The notes: generated from the sequence alone by a model not told the origin. Positions 39,015-50,408 are shown, counted from the first letter of the stretch. The stretch is 64,000 bases of DNA from GCA-016699445 sp964555055 (GCA_964555055.1 CAZKQW010000006.1:1-64000), one strand, 5' to 3'. Numbers and translations are program-made.

Positions 39015-41501
39015 ATGTTGAAAAACTATTTAGATTTTATCTTTAAGGCGCGCTGGTGGCTCGCCTTGGCTTTTCTAGGGCTCTTCGCCTTCAGCGTCGA
39101 GAAGGCGCGTCACTTGGAACTCAAGAGCGATTTCAAGGAACTCCTGCCGGCTAATTTTCAGAGCGTCATCGACCTAAATAAAATCGTCGAACGGATCGGA
39201 GGCAATGGTTCTCTCATTGTCGCCATCGAATCCGACGATCCCGAGGCATCCATCCGTTTTGGCGAAGCTTTAGTCGGCCAACTCAAAGAGTATCCTCCCG
39301 AACTCATCCACCGGATCGAATATAACGCCGGGTCGTTAAAGACGTTCTTCATGGACCATAAATACCTCTACATGGACCTTGAGGACATCAAAACCATCCA
39401 TGACCGCTTGGAACGTCGCATCGGACGGGAGAAACTGAAGAAGTCCGGGATTTACTTGGATTTCGAAACGGACGAAACATCCAAACGCTCCGACGGCTCT
39501 CAAAACGGTTTTGAGGACGATTTTCAGGATATTAAAGACAAGTATAAATCAAAGACCTCCGCCTACGAGCACTACCGGCGCGGTTATTTTTTCGATGAAT
39601 CCCAAAAACTCATGGCGATCGTGATCCGTCCGCCCGGCTCGGCCATCGGGATCGAATTCTCGAAGCAGTTGCTTTCGAAGGTTCAAGATACCATCGACCA
39701 CATCGATCCTAAAAAATACGATCCCACAATGAAAGTCCGGTTGACGGGTCACTTCCGGCGCGTGTTGTTCGAATACCAGACGCTTTATCAGGACATCGCC
39801 TCGACCGCCGGCCTTTGCATCCTGCTCGTCGGCGTTTCCGTTTTCATTTATTACCGCCGGCTCCGCATGGTCCTCTTGATGGCATGGGCGACGTTCAACG
39901 GAACATTCTGGGCTTTCGCCTTGACGGAATGGAAAATCGGGTACCTCACGACCCAAACCGCCTTCCTCGGATCCATCATCATCGGGAACGGCATCAACCA
40001 TGGTTTGATTCTGATGGCCCGGTACCTGGAGGAAAGAAGATCCGGCAGATCGCCGCTCGAATCACTTCATATTTCCGTGCCGGCAACACTCACGGGCACA
40101 CTGGCCTCCAGCGTCACGACGGCCGCCTCGTTCGGCATCCTCATGATAAGTTCGATGCGGGGATTTTCCCAATTCGGTTTCATCGGAGGCTGGGGGATGT
40201 TCTTTTGCTGGCTGGCGACGTATACGGTCTTGCCCGTCTTTCTCTTGATCACGGAACAAATTCTTCCGGTAGTGAGGGAAAAGACGGAGCAAAAACGCTT
40301 CTTGTTCTCGGTCACGTCGATTCTCGCTTCGCGGCTCGATGCGTGGTCGAAGCCCATCGTGGCGGTCGGCACGCTTCTCACCGTCCTTTCCATTCCCATG
40401 ATGATCTATTTTGCGCCCGACGCTCTGGAATACGACCTGAATAAATTAAGGGTGAAGATGAAGGGTCAGGACTTCATCGAGGATACGCAATTGAATGAAC
40501 GTGTGAAGAAAATCTTCGGCGGAGCCGTCACTCCCACGGTGCTGGTGACGGATAAGGCCGAGGAATCCCTCCCTCTTTGCCGTGAGATCCTGCGCAAGAA
40601 CGATCTCGACTCTCCCGAAAAGCGCGTCATCGACAGCTGCAAGTCGCTCTACTCCTACATTCCCGAGGATCAGGAGGCGAAGATAGAATGGCTGGGCAAG
40701 ATCCGGAGGCTCATCGATAAAAACACGTTTGATTTCCTCGACGAATCGCAAAAGAAGAGCCTGAAGGAATTCAAGGAACAATTCACCGCCCAGCGGGTCT
40801 CCCTTGCGGACCTCCCGGAGGCGTTAGTCGTGAATTTCAGGGAAAAGAACGGGGATCTCGGGAAACTCGTCTATATCTACACCAACGACAAGCTCCCACT
40901 GTGGAACGGCAAAAACCTGATCCACTTCGCCGACCTGATCCGCCAAAACCGCCTTCCTTCGGGAGAGGTCGTCACCTCTTCGGGGGACGCCGCCATCTTC
41001 GCGGACATCTTCCGCGCCGTGGCTCATGACGGTCCCCGCGTCACCGCCGTCGCTTTCGTGGCGGTTTGCCTCATCGTGATTTTCCTCTTCCGGGAAAAAA
41101 TTGGTTCGATCTACATCATCGGCACTCTAGCCCTGGGCATCCTGCTCATGGGAGGCGTAGTCGCTCTCTTAGGCATCAAGATCAACTTCTTCAACTTCAT
41201 CGCGATCCCCACGACCTTCGGGATCGGCGTGGATTACGGATGCAACATCTACCAGCGCTACCGTTTGGAGGGCAGGGGCTCCCTCCCCCACGTCCTGAAG
41301 ACCACGGGAGGCGCCGTGTTATTGTGCTCCATCACCACGATCATCGGCTACTTCACCCTGATCATCGCCAAGAACCAAGCCCTCGTCTCGTTCGGCTGGA
41401 TCGCCATCATCGGGGAGGCCACCTGTCTCCTGAGCGCCCTCGTCCTCGTCCCCGCCTTGGTCGTGCGCCTCGAACGCCGCTTTTTCCGCAACATTCCCTA
41501 A
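39015..41501 (+). CDS. RND-superfamily (MMPL/HpnN-like) exporter
   Basis: 828 residues. A first membrane helix (about 15-33) is followed by a large periplasmic domain, a block of five helices (about 275-420, FLGSIIIGNGINHGLILMARYLEERRSG with the conserved G-x-x-x-(D/N)-(Y/H)), a second periplasmic domain and a last helix block (INFFNFIAIPTTFGIGVDYGCNIYQRYRLEG; GxDY proton-relay type). This is the two-fold MMPL plan of lipid exporters such as HpnN and MmpL. The first half has NGINHG in place of G-x-D-Y, so proton coupling may use only the second half. A paralogue lies at 50453. Confidence 0.85.
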   Translation: MLKNYLDFIFKARWWLALAFLGLFAFSVEKARHLELKSDFKELLPANFQSVIDLNKIVERIGGNGSLIVAIESDDPEASIRFGEALVGQLKEYPPELIHRIEYNAGSLKTFFMDHKYLYMDLEDIKTIHDRLERRIGREKLKKSGIYLDFETDETSKRSDGSQNGFEDDFQDIKDKYKSKTSAYEHYRRGYFFDESQKLMAIVIRPPGSAIGIEFSKQLLSKVQDTIDHIDPKKYDPTMKVRLTGHFRRVLFEYQTLYQDIASTAGLCILLVGVSVFIYYRRLRMVLLMAWATFNGTFWAFALTEWKIGYLTTQTAFLGSIIIGNGINHGLILMARYLEERRSGRSPLESLHISVPATLTGTLASSVTTAASFGILMISSMRGFSQFGFIGGWGMFFCWLATYTVLPVFLLITEQILPVVREKTEQKRFLFSVTSILASRLDAWSKPIVAVGTLLTVLSIPMMIYFAPDALEYDLNKLRVKMKGQDFIEDTQLNERVKKIFGGAVTPTVLVTDKAEESLPLCREILRKNDLDSPEKRVIDSCKSLYSYIPEDQEAKIEWLGKIRRLIDKNTFDFLDESQKKSLKEFKEQFTAQRVSLADLPEALVVNFREKNGDLGKLVYIYTNDKLPLWNGKNLIHFADLIRQNRLPSGEVVTSSGDAAIFADIFRAVAHDGPRVTAVAFVAVCLIVIFLFREKIGSIYIIGTLALGILLMGGVVALLGIKINFFNFIAIPTTFGIGVDYGCNIYQRYRLEGRGSLPHVLKTTGGAVLLCSITTIIGYFTLIIAKNQALVSFGWIAIIGEATCLLSALVLVPALVVRLERRFFRNIP

Positions 41502-41522
41502 AAGAGCGCGAAAGCATCTACC

Positions 41523-42926
41523 ATGGAAATGTGTCGGGCCACATCCCTCCCCATACCCGCCATCGTCACGGCCGGCGGAACGATCAGCATGAGCGGAGCG
41601 ACTTCCCGCTCCGGAAACGCGGGGGAAGCCTTGTGGACTTCCTGGTTCAAAAACCTCGTCCCCGTATTCCCGGGCCGCGCTCCGGACAGCAGCGCTTTCA
41701 CGACCCACCATTGGGCAGTCATCGCCCGAACCGTCCTTGCGGAGGCCCAAACCCGGCCCGTCATCCTCACTCACGGCACCGACACCCTCGAACAAACGGC
41801 CTTTCTCCTCTCTCTTTTAACGCACGGCCGTATCCGATTTCCCGTCGTGATCACAGGAGCTTATACGCCACCGAGCGAACCCGGATCGGACGCCATCTTG
41901 AATCTCGGCCATTCTTTAAGGGTCGCCCTCGATCCGCAAACGCCGCCTCTCGTGTATGCGGTGATCGGCAAGGAAATCCACCTCGGCTCCCGCGTGAAGA
42001 AAGTCGCCGGAGCCCCCTGGAAACATCAAGGGATCGTCCATTCCTACTTCGAATCCGTGGGCGGGCCCGTAGGGCTCGTGATGGACGGGGAAGAAAACGT
42101 CTTTTACGGCCGAAACTTCTTGGATTCACAGAAGCATCCGGGAAGTTCCTTCGCTCTTTTCGACTCCCTTCCCATGCCGTCCCCGGTGCGTATCCTCTTC
42201 CAATCCGAAGGCGGGATGAGTCTCCCGCATCGATGGCTCTTAAAAGCCGGGAAAGAGGGCGCGCCTATCGTCTTGGACTCGAAGGATTTATCCCCTCTTT
42301 TGAATCCGATCAAAGCGTCTCTGAAACTGGGTCTTCTCCTCCTGTGCGCCGAACCGGGCCAGCTTCTTCCCCTAATGAACACGGACGTCGCCGGGGAGAT
42401 TTGCGACGGAGGGATTTCCTGTTTTCCTCTTCCACGGATGCCTCAAGAAGATGCGGTTTCCCAAGTCCTCCTCGCGAACCAATTCCTGACGCCTCAAGAT
42501 ATAGAAGAAGCCGTCTCGAAGCTCACCCCACCTGCCCCTCTTCGCTCACACCCTCAAGCGGACCACCCGGATTTCCAATGTATCCGCGGAAGCCATCCTG
42601 TTTTAGACGCGATCGCCCACGCGGTGGAGCGGGGGATCGAAGTCGTCATGGCTTCCAACGCCCACCGTTTGGTGACGGATTTAAGGGAATACGAGGTCGG
42701 CCGGATGCTCGCCTTGATGGGGGCCCGGGACGGCAGGCCCGACGAGCCCGAGAACGACGCCGAAGGCGGGATTCCGAACTCCCTTCAGGCTCAGGGACGC
42801 GCGCTTCACGCTATCTTAGAGGCACGACCGGAACCCGGTCGCCCGCGCCTCGTGATCATCGGATCCGGATCGGGCCATTTGCCGATCGGGATAGAGACTT
42901 ACCAAGAACGCCTGACGGCGGCGTGA
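41523..42926 (+). CDS. Asparaginase/glutaminase-type amidohydrolase
   Basis: 467 residues. The N-terminal threonine motif AIVTAGGTISM and the second motif VILTHGTDTLEQTAFLL, with D-T of the T-K-D-like triad, identify the type I/II asparaginase fold; a C-terminal lobe with GIEVVMASN...VTDLREYEVGRMLAL matches its (V/I)-x-x-S-x...YExG region. It is over 100 residues longer than usual (about 330), with extra sequence in the C-terminal lobe. There is no signal peptide, so cytoplasmic. It follows the RND gene by 21 bp. Substrate may be Asn, Gln or another amide. Confidence 0.72.
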   Translation: MEMCRATSLPIPAIVTAGGTISMSGATSRSGNAGEALWTSWFKNLVPVFPGRAPDSSAFTTHHWAVIARTVLAEAQTRPVILTHGTDTLEQTAFLLSLLTHGRIRFPVVITGAYTPPSEPGSDAILNLGHSLRVALDPQTPPLVYAVIGKEIHLGSRVKKVAGAPWKHQGIVHSYFESVGGPVGLVMDGEENVFYGRNFLDSQKHPGSSFALFDSLPMPSPVRILFQSEGGMSLPHRWLLKAGKEGAPIVLDSKDLSPLLNPIKASLKLGLLLLCAEPGQLLPLMNTDVAGEICDGGISCFPLPRMPQEDAVSQVLLANQFLTPQDIEEAVSKLTPPAPLRSHPQADHPDFQCIRGSHPVLDAIAHAVERGIEVVMASNAHRLVTDLREYEVGRMLALMGARDGRPDEPENDAEGGIPNSLQAQGRALHAILEARPEPGRPRLVIIGSGSGHLPIGIETYQERLTAA

Positions 42927-43517
42927 TTATTTCAAACTCGTCACGAGATCGGACTTGGGGATCTGGCTTAAAAGCTGGAAAAGCAAGTCGTCCAAGAGCA
43001 TTTTCAGCTGCTTGACGTCTTTCCGCTTCATTTTCTTTAAATCGATGCCTGCACCCACGCCCATCGTCGTCATGCCGAGATCGCTGCGGATCAACGTGAA
43101 TTGGATCTGGGCCTCGGCCTTCCCCTTGCCGGTGAAGAATCCCTTCTTCACGTCGGCGTAGAAATGCTCGATGGTGGCGGAGAGGACGTTCCCCGACTGG
43201 TGGGTGACGAACTCCAAACCGCATCGGGTCAAAAGCCTGCGGAGGGCGGGTTCCAAAATAACGGTCAATGCGGGATCGGCTTCCACCGTGATCGGGTCCT
43301 CCCCCTTGGCCTTGGTTTGGATGCCGACGTCCTTTTGCAGGCGCGCGTCTTCGATCCCCTTCCAGACGACTTTGACGTGGTTCCACAGAGGCTGGGGACA
43401 AATCTGGACGTCGAAATCATCTGGAAGCTGGAGCACGACTGTTTCTTTTTCCTGAGCCTGGAGAAGAAGCGACGGCATCAATACCCAAAGAAGAAGAACA
43501 AAGAATATTTTTTTCAT
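42927..43517 (-). CDS. Secreted hypothetical protein, 196 aa (YajG-like)
   Basis: Signal peptide at the N-terminus (MKKIFFVLLLWVLMPSLLLQAQ). The mature protein has beta-rich segments with conserved-looking VVLQLPDDFDVQI and TVILEPALRRLLTRCG, resembling the YajG/lipoprotein-type fold that begins with a beta strand and a helix, but no lipobox Cys is present. Start codon is followed on the opposite strand directly by the asparaginase stop: the two genes abut at 42926/42927. The ATG at 43517 follows GGGAGTTTT. Function is unknown. Confidence 0.5.
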   Translation of the reverse strand: MKKIFFVLLLWVLMPSLLLQAQEKETVVLQLPDDFDVQICPQPLWNHVKVVWKGIEDARLQKDVGIQTKAKGEDPITVEADPALTVILEPALRRLLTRCGLEFVTHQSGNVLSATIEHFYADVKKGFFTGKGKAEAQIQFTLIRSDLGMTTMGVGAGIDLKKMKRKDVKQLKMLLDDLLFQLLSQIPKSDLVTSLK

Positions 43518-43638
43518 AAAACTCCCCGAGCAAAATCACGTCTTAAAATCAATTTTAAATCCCACCTCTTCCTCTAAAAGATTCGGTTAATTTTGCCTCT
43601 TTTATTCTCAGGAAAAGATTGATAGACATGAAAGTCCT

Positions 43639-45240
43639 ATGGGCAAAAATTTTATTGGTCTGATTTTCCTCTTAATTTTATTCTCTAAACCTTCATGGGC
43701 CGACGCGCCACGGGATATATACGTCGACGACGATTGGGCACTCTTGGCGACCGGAGTGGATCCTGACGGCACTGGACCCGCGACCCAAATGGGCATAGAT
43801 GCCTTTTCTTCGATATCACCCGCTGTCACCGCGGTCGAATCGGGCGGGACGATCCATATCGCCGAGGGGAGTTTTTCCGAACAAGTGGAGATAGTCCAGG
43901 ATTTGACGCTCATAGGCCGTGGGAGCGGCACACGCATCACATCTCCCGCCTCGTTACCCCTTTCCTTCAATACCGGTGTCGACAACAAACCCCTTATTTG
44001 GGTGCATGATAGCGGAAACGTCCGCATTGAGAACTTAGTGGTGGATGGGTTGGGGCGAGGGAACGTAAATTACCGATTCATCGGCATCGCTTATCAGAAC
44101 GCAGGCGGAACCATCGATCACGTGGAAGTGCGGGCTATTCGCAACACCCCCGTCGACGGATCCCAACACGGTATTGGCATCTATATCCGCAACCTCTCTC
44201 CGAACGACCACGCCATTTTTCTAAACCATAACGAAATTCACGATTATCAAAAGAACGGCATCGCCGTAGTTGGCGACCATCTGACCGCCACCATCACCGA
44301 CAACGTCGTTACCGGTGCCGGAGATACCCCTTTGATCGCTCAAAACGGCATTCAGCTTAGTTACGGTGCCGTGGGTTCCATCCGTCGGAATACCGTACGC
44401 GGGAACTCGTGTTCCAGTCCCACGGGGCACTGCACGGACGACCCGACATCTTCTTCGGACTACACCAATGCTTCAGGGATTCTGATCTTTGCTCCCGGCA
44501 ATGCCTTGATCGATGTCGGCGATAATATCCTGGACGGCAACCAATGCCAGGTATGCGCTTTAAGCTCCACGGCGTTTTTCGGAGGTGCCACGGCACTGAA
44601 CGTATCGGTCCATGGAAATACGGTCACTTCAGGACAATTAGGCGTCGGCATTTTCGAACTCGACGGCAGTGTTCCTTTCTCCTTCGACATCGTCGAAAAT
44701 GATATTTCAGGAGGCCAGTACGGACTTTTCGTGAATGACTCCACGCCAACGGAGACATTGCCGGCCGTGGAAGCCCATCGTAACCGCCTGACGGGTCATA
44801 CGATCCGCGGCGCTTGGAGCAACGTTCCCGTCAATGCTCAGGGTAATTGGTGGGGCTGCCCAGAGGGATCCCAACTTACCCCCGGCCCTTGCGATTCGCA
44901 TACGAGCTTAGTGGACGTGGGGAATTGGCTGACGACATCCGACATTTCGAGCTCCGGAGGAATTTCCGGTGCTGGAGGCAATGCGGGAAGTAGCGGTGGT
45001 TCGGACGGCGCATCTGGTGAGAGCGGAAATAGTGGTGCCGGGGGCAGCGCGGGCGTCACCGGAGAACCGAGCGGAGAAACGGCCGGCATTTCGGGAAACA
45101 CTACCGGTTCCGCTGGATTGGGGGGATTTAGCAGCACGGGAGGAAGCTCGGGTCAAGGAGGCGATATCGGGGACTTGACCGGGGCAGGAGAAATCTCGGA
45201 AAGCGCCGGCTGCAGTTGCCGGTTAGTGACCTCCTTGTAA
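43639..45240 (+). CDS. Secreted right-handed beta-helix protein with Gly/Ser-rich tail
   Basis: 533 residues. A signal peptide (about 1-21, FLLILFSKPSWA) is followed by about 400 residues of parallel beta-helix coils: recurring N-x-(I/V) ladders such as NVRIENLVVDGLGRGNVNYRF, GIAVVGDHLTATITDNVVTG and NALIDVGDNILDGNQ. The last ~100 residues are Gly/Ser/Ala-rich, then SAGCSCRLV and a stop. Cysteine pairs at that place recall MYXO-CTERM-like sorting tails, which continue with a hydrophobic anchor; here that part is missing and the ATPase gene's stop lies 11 bp downstream. Likely a surface or secreted carbohydrate-active or adhesive protein. Confidence 0.75.
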   Translation: MGKNFIGLIFLLILFSKPSWADAPRDIYVDDDWALLATGVDPDGTGPATQMGIDAFSSISPAVTAVESGGTIHIAEGSFSEQVEIVQDLTLIGRGSGTRITSPASLPLSFNTGVDNKPLIWVHDSGNVRIENLVVDGLGRGNVNYRFIGIAYQNAGGTIDHVEVRAIRNTPVDGSQHGIGIYIRNLSPNDHAIFLNHNEIHDYQKNGIAVVGDHLTATITDNVVTGAGDTPLIAQNGIQLSYGAVGSIRRNTVRGNSCSSPTGHCTDDPTSSSDYTNASGILIFAPGNALIDVGDNILDGNQCQVCALSSTAFFGGATALNVSVHGNTVTSGQLGVGIFELDGSVPFSFDIVENDISGGQYGLFVNDSTPTETLPAVEAHRNRLTGHTIRGAWSNVPVNAQGNWWGCPEGSQLTPGPCDSHTSLVDVGNWLTTSDISSSGGISGAGGNAGSSGGSDGASGESGNSGAGGSAGVTGEPSGETAGISGNTTGSAGLGGFSSTGGSSGQGGDIGDLTGAGEISESAGCSCRLVTSL

Positions 45241-45251
45241 ATTTCTAAGTT

Positions 45252-46712
45252 CTATAGGTCCTTAAGAAAGATATCTTCCGCAAAAAGCACGTGATCGAAG
45301 TTTTTTTTGACCATAGAGGCCATCGCGTTTTTTTTTCCCAAGACGAGGACTTTTTGTATCCCGTAAGAAGGGTACGCCTCCATGACAACCGCTGCCTTTT
45401 TCTCGAAGTCGGCCACGAGCTTAGAAGCGTTTCCTTGGAAAACATATTTCATCTCGCAAATCGTCACGACTCGGTCCATCCTCTCAAAAAGAAGATCCAC
45501 CTGGGCTCCATTCTTTTGATCCCCTCTTCTTTGGAACCAAGGACCGTATTTATAATGGATACCAGAAAAACGAAGGGCGCGCGCGATGGATTCCGCGTTC
45601 TTAACGCAGAGTCGTTCGAAGGCGTATCCCTGCCATTGCGAGTAAGCCAAACCCACCATGAGGGAAGTCATGCTTATTTTACCCGCTAAAATGGCCGCCG
45701 CATGCGGAAGAATGAACCTATAGTAAAAGTGCAGGTATTCATCGTCCAAGGCGTAGCGGACGATCTTCGACTTGATTTCTTTATGGACGGGAATATCTCG
45801 TCGGATGAATCCGGCCAACTCGAGGTCGGAAATCTTCTGACTTAAGCTTCCTCCTGTCGCCATGCCGCACGCTTTCGCTATGCCGTCGCTCGTGTCCAAA
45901 CCTTTCGCGAGATGGAGCAAAATCTTCTCGTACACGGGACTATCCGAGAAATGACTGATAAAGAGGCGGCCGTATTCCTGAAAAAAATAGCCTTGCGCCT
46001 TGAAAGCGTATTCATTCAAGTTTTGAATCAAACTCAGCTTAGGGTTCAGTTCCTCCAAATACTGGGGAATACCGCCCAAAACCATGTGGATTTGAAGGAT
46101 TTCCTCAGGGGAACGGCGCATGGAGGCGTATTGAGCTTCCAGGAGTTGGCGGCCCTCGAAGACAGAAAGAGGTCGCAAATTGATTTCCGTGTCCACACGG
46201 CCGTACAGAGCTTTGGAACGGAGAACTTTCTTCACCATGAAGGAAGATATCGAGCCACACAGGACGAAACGTAGTCGACGGTTCTTTTTGAAGCGGTTAT
46301 CCCAATAATACTTAAAGAGGGCGACGAAGCCCGAACCCATTTCCGCCAACCACTGGAACTCGTCGAAGAAAACGACGAGTTCTTTTCCCTCTAATTCCGT
46401 GGCAAAGACCTCGAAGACTTCCCGCCACTCCCGAAAATCGACCTCCTTCAGCTTCGGATTCTGCGTGTATGTGGCGAGCCTAGAAACGAAACTTTGGATT
46501 TGCTTCTTGGTCGACTCACCTTCCAAACCTTCGAACTTCCAAAACACATTTTTCGCGTATGCATGTTCGATAAGGGCCGTTTTACCGACCCGACGGCGAC
46601 CATAAACGACTATCAATTGCGCGTGTTTCCTCCAATTTTCCTCCCGAAGCAGGGCAACTTCACTGTTTCTCCCCAAAAATTGAGAGGGCTCGCTAAAAGA
46701 AGTTTTATCCAT
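45252..46712 (-). CDS. AAA+ ATPase of the ATPase_2-DUF234 type
   Basis: 486 residues. N-terminal ATPase_2 domain: FLGRNSEVALL, Walker A VYGRRRVGKTALI (about 35-48), Walker B VVFFDEFQWL, and LCGSISSFM as sensor. A winged-helix region (SLSQKISDLELAGFIRR) follows, then a C-terminal DUF234 with FERLC and AQVDLLFERMDRVVTICEMKY, the Asp and E-x-K positions of a PD-(D/E)XK fold. It differs from the other four ATPases in lacking DUF4143, but shares the plan. The ATG at 46712 is overlapped by the first half-site of an operator-like repeat and has no Shine-Dalgarno. Its 3' end abuts the beta-helix gene. Function unknown. Confidence 0.88.
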   Translation of the reverse strand: MDKTSFSEPSQFLGRNSEVALLREENWRKHAQLIVVYGRRRVGKTALIEHAYAKNVFWKFEGLEGESTKKQIQSFVSRLATYTQNPKLKEVDFREWREVFEVFATELEGKELVVFFDEFQWLAEMGSGFVALFKYYWDNRFKKNRRLRFVLCGSISSFMVKKVLRSKALYGRVDTEINLRPLSVFEGRQLLEAQYASMRRSPEEILQIHMVLGGIPQYLEELNPKLSLIQNLNEYAFKAQGYFFQEYGRLFISHFSDSPVYEKILLHLAKGLDTSDGIAKACGMATGGSLSQKISDLELAGFIRRDIPVHKEIKSKIVRYALDDEYLHFYYRFILPHAAAILAGKISMTSLMVGLAYSQWQGYAFERLCVKNAESIARALRFSGIHYKYGPWFQRRGDQKNGAQVDLLFERMDRVVTICEMKYVFQGNASKLVADFEKKAAVVMEAYPSYGIQKVLVLGKKNAMASMVKKNFDHVLFAEDIFLKDL

Positions 46713-46795
46713 ATCCGCTAAATTTTAGCTATTTTCAGCGGATAAGCAATATGAAACCCCTATATCCGCCGAAAAGTTAGAAAAATTAGCGGATA

Positions 46796-46796
<1 letters not shown>
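46711..46796. promoter_or_regulatory. Four-half-site operator array and promoter of the DUF234 ATPase
   Basis: Cores TATCCGC or GCGGATA occur at 46712-46718, 46738-46744, 46763-46769 and 46789-46795, alternating in orientation at 26, 25 and 26 bp. The first overlaps the start codon and the last overlaps the stop region of the upstream gene. On the minus strand TTGCTT (46749-46744) and TAAAAT (46727-46722) form a 16-bp-spaced promoter, ending 9 nt before the ATG. Autoregulation is inferred. Confidence 0.7.
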
Positions 46797-48454
<1,658 letters not shown>

Positions 48455-48508
48455 GGGGCGTATTTATGGCATTTTTCTTGGAAAAGGAAAAAGTAAAAAA
48501 GGAAACGA

Positions 48509-49045
48509 ATGAAAAGCACACCGCCCAAAAACCCCCTCTCTTCGGAAAAGATTTTCGACGGAAGGATCATCCGCGTTGCCCTCGACACGTTCGAGCTGCC
48601 TAACGGAAAACGCGTCGTCCACGAAGTCGCGCGCCACGGACCCGCGGCCGCCGTCGTTCCGATCTCGGATACGGGAGAGATTCTGCTGGTCCATCAGTTT
48701 CGCCCCGTCCTGAACCAGTGGTTCTGGGAGATCCCGGCCGGCCTCGTCGAAGGCGGAGAATCTCCCATCGACAGCGCCCGGCGCGAACTGACCGAGGAGA
48801 CCGGCTGGAGAGCCAAAAAGATCGAACCCCTCCTTTCCTTCCATACGACGTTCGGGTTCAGTGACGAGGTCATCCATATCTTCAAGGCGGAAGGCCTGGC
48901 CCAAGATAAAAAGAACCTCGACGAGAATGAAATCCTGGAAGAGCATTTCTTCCCCATTCCTGAGATCCGCGCCATGCTTCAAAGGCGCGAGATCACCGAC
49001 TCCAAGACCCTGATCGGCCTCGGTCATTATTTATTGGGTATTTGA
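48509..49045 (+). CDS. Nudix hydrolase (ADP-ribose pyrophosphatase-like)
   Basis: 178 residues. The Nudix box GLVEGGESPIDSARRELTEETGW contains the catalytic R-E-L-T-E-E-T-G; FDGRIIRVALDTFELPNG and QFRPVLNQWFWEIPAGL match the ADP-ribose/NDP-sugar subgroup. Its last 15 bp overlap the 3' end of the convergent ATPase gene at 49031-50374. AAAGGAAACG lies before the ATG. A house-cleaning or sugar-nucleotide role is likely. Confidence 0.88.
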   Translation: MKSTPPKNPLSSEKIFDGRIIRVALDTFELPNGKRVVHEVARHGPAAAVVPISDTGEILLVHQFRPVLNQWFWEIPAGLVEGGESPIDSARRELTEETGWRAKKIEPLLSFHTTFGFSDEVIHIFKAEGLAQDKKNLDENEILEEHFFPIPEIRAMLQRREITDSKTLIGLGHYLLGI

Positions 49046-50374
49046 AGGGTTGAAGAATCTATCCAACAGCCTGTAAGTTTGACCAATCGCATACAGCGGG
49101 ATCGAGAATATCTTGTCATGGAAAGAAAGAGAGTGCGTAGAGTAGCGTACGGCTGCGCGGCTTCCGTTTTCCTTTATGAAAATCTGCAAACTTTTCAGAG
49201 AACCCGTGCTTCCCGCCTTGACTTCCACGGGAATGATTTTGTCTTCAAAGTTGATGAGAAAGTCCACTTCCGCTTGGCTATTCTTCTTATCACGGACCCA
49301 AAAATGAAGGCTGCGATTTTCATGGGGATTCGAATGCGCGAGGAGTTCTTGGCCAGCGACTTGTTCGGCGACGGCTCCTGCGTTAAGGGCCATAAAATCT
49401 TCAGCCATGGAAATCTCTCGATCCAGCCCGCAAGCCCTTTGCATAAGACCGACGTCGAGAAAGGCGATCTTAAATTTCTTCTCTTCGATCTGGAAGGGAA
49501 GTCCGTGACCGGATGCGGAAGCGACACGGTATAAAACGCCCGCTTTTTCCAGAAGAAAAAGTGCCTCCTTCAAATCACGAGAAGGGAAATCCCGATCCAC
49601 CTCGGAGAATTTGTAGCGCTGCCCGACCATACGAGGGGCACTGAGAAAAACCCTTTGTAGATGGGAAACCTGTAATCGTGTCTTGGCATACTTACCGAAA
49701 TCGTCCCGATAATTTTGTAGAAGTAACGTTTGCTGATCTTGATAGCTTCTTCCATGAGGGTCTTCGAGATGACGATTGATAACGGCCGGCATACCTCCAA
49801 TACGCAAGTAATCTCTGAAAAGTTTTAGAATTTTTTGATGAACCGCCTCTGTAAAAGGATTTTCAAGCGTCATGTCTTGAAGGGATCGACGCAGCAGATC
49901 TTCTCCGAGCGCGGACAAATACTCCTCGAAAGAAAGGGGTTGGAGATAAACGTATTGGATCCGCCCGACGGGCATCTTAAAGGCTTTATCCCCTAGACAA
50001 AATTCCAAAAGAGACCCAGCCCCAATCACATGGAGATGCGGCATTTTTTCGTAAAAGTAACGTAGGGCTAAGATAGCCTGAGGACATTCTTGAATCTCAT
50101 CCAAAAATAGCAGTGTTTTTCCAGGCTCTAGAGGAGTATTAAAAACTAAGGCTAAATTTTTAACAATGCTAGCGGGATCTAAGGTTTTAAAAACCTCTTT
50201 CAACTCTGGCTGTAACTCGAAATTAATCTCCAGAGTTTTAGAAAAATTTTCTTCTCCGAAATTGCGGATCAAATGGGTCTTTCCCACCTGCCGGGCCCCT
50301 CGAATTAAAAGGGGCTTGCGATTTAAAGATTTTTTCCATTCAGAAAGGTTTTTAAGCCCTAAATCCCGCTTCAT
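49031..50374 (-). CDS. AAA+ ATPase with C-terminal DUF4143 (PDDEXK-like) domain
   Basis: 447 residues. Walker A IRGARQVGKTHL (about 24-35), Walker B LLFLDEIQECP (about 93-103) and sensor IGAGSLLEF are the ATPase_AAA_14 pattern; a DUF4143 domain follows, ending with QAEVDFLINFEDKIIPVEVKAGSTG (Asp plus E-x-K). The ATG at 50374 has no Shine-Dalgarno and lies 6 nt after a -10 box. The 3' end overlaps the Nudix gene by 15 bp. Its promoter is AT-rich, unlike the flanking DNA. Same family as the genes at 2758, 55061 and 59133. Confidence 0.88.
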   Translation of the reverse strand: MKRDLGLKNLSEWKKSLNRKPLLIRGARQVGKTHLIRNFGEENFSKTLEINFELQPELKEVFKTLDPASIVKNLALVFNTPLEPGKTLLFLDEIQECPQAILALRYFYEKMPHLHVIGAGSLLEFCLGDKAFKMPVGRIQYVYLQPLSFEEYLSALGEDLLRRSLQDMTLENPFTEAVHQKILKLFRDYLRIGGMPAVINRHLEDPHGRSYQDQQTLLLQNYRDDFGKYAKTRLQVSHLQRVFLSAPRMVGQRYKFSEVDRDFPSRDLKEALFLLEKAGVLYRVASASGHGLPFQIEEKKFKIAFLDVGLMQRACGLDREISMAEDFMALNAGAVAEQVAGQELLAHSNPHENRSLHFWVRDKKNSQAEVDFLINFEDKIIPVEVKAGSTGSLKSLQIFIKENGSRAAVRYSTHSLSFHDKIFSIPLYAIGQTYRLLDRFFNPSNTQ

Positions 50375-50408
50375 ACTTTAATAATATACAAATATGCATA
50401 AAATACAA
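50375..50408 (-). promoter_or_regulatory. Promoter of the ATPase at 49031, leaderless type
   Basis: On the minus strand TTGTAT (50408-50403), 16 bp, TATTAT (50386-50381), then TAAAGT and the ATG at 50374-50372. The spacer contains TATGCATA, a self-complementary 8-mer. The transcript would start at or near the A of the start codon. Confidence 0.65.

Noticed and set aside
41066..43015. Open frame of 649 residues on the plus strand
   Set aside because: It is an alternative-frame shadow of the RND exporter and asparaginase genes, very rich in Arg, Pro and His with no domain.
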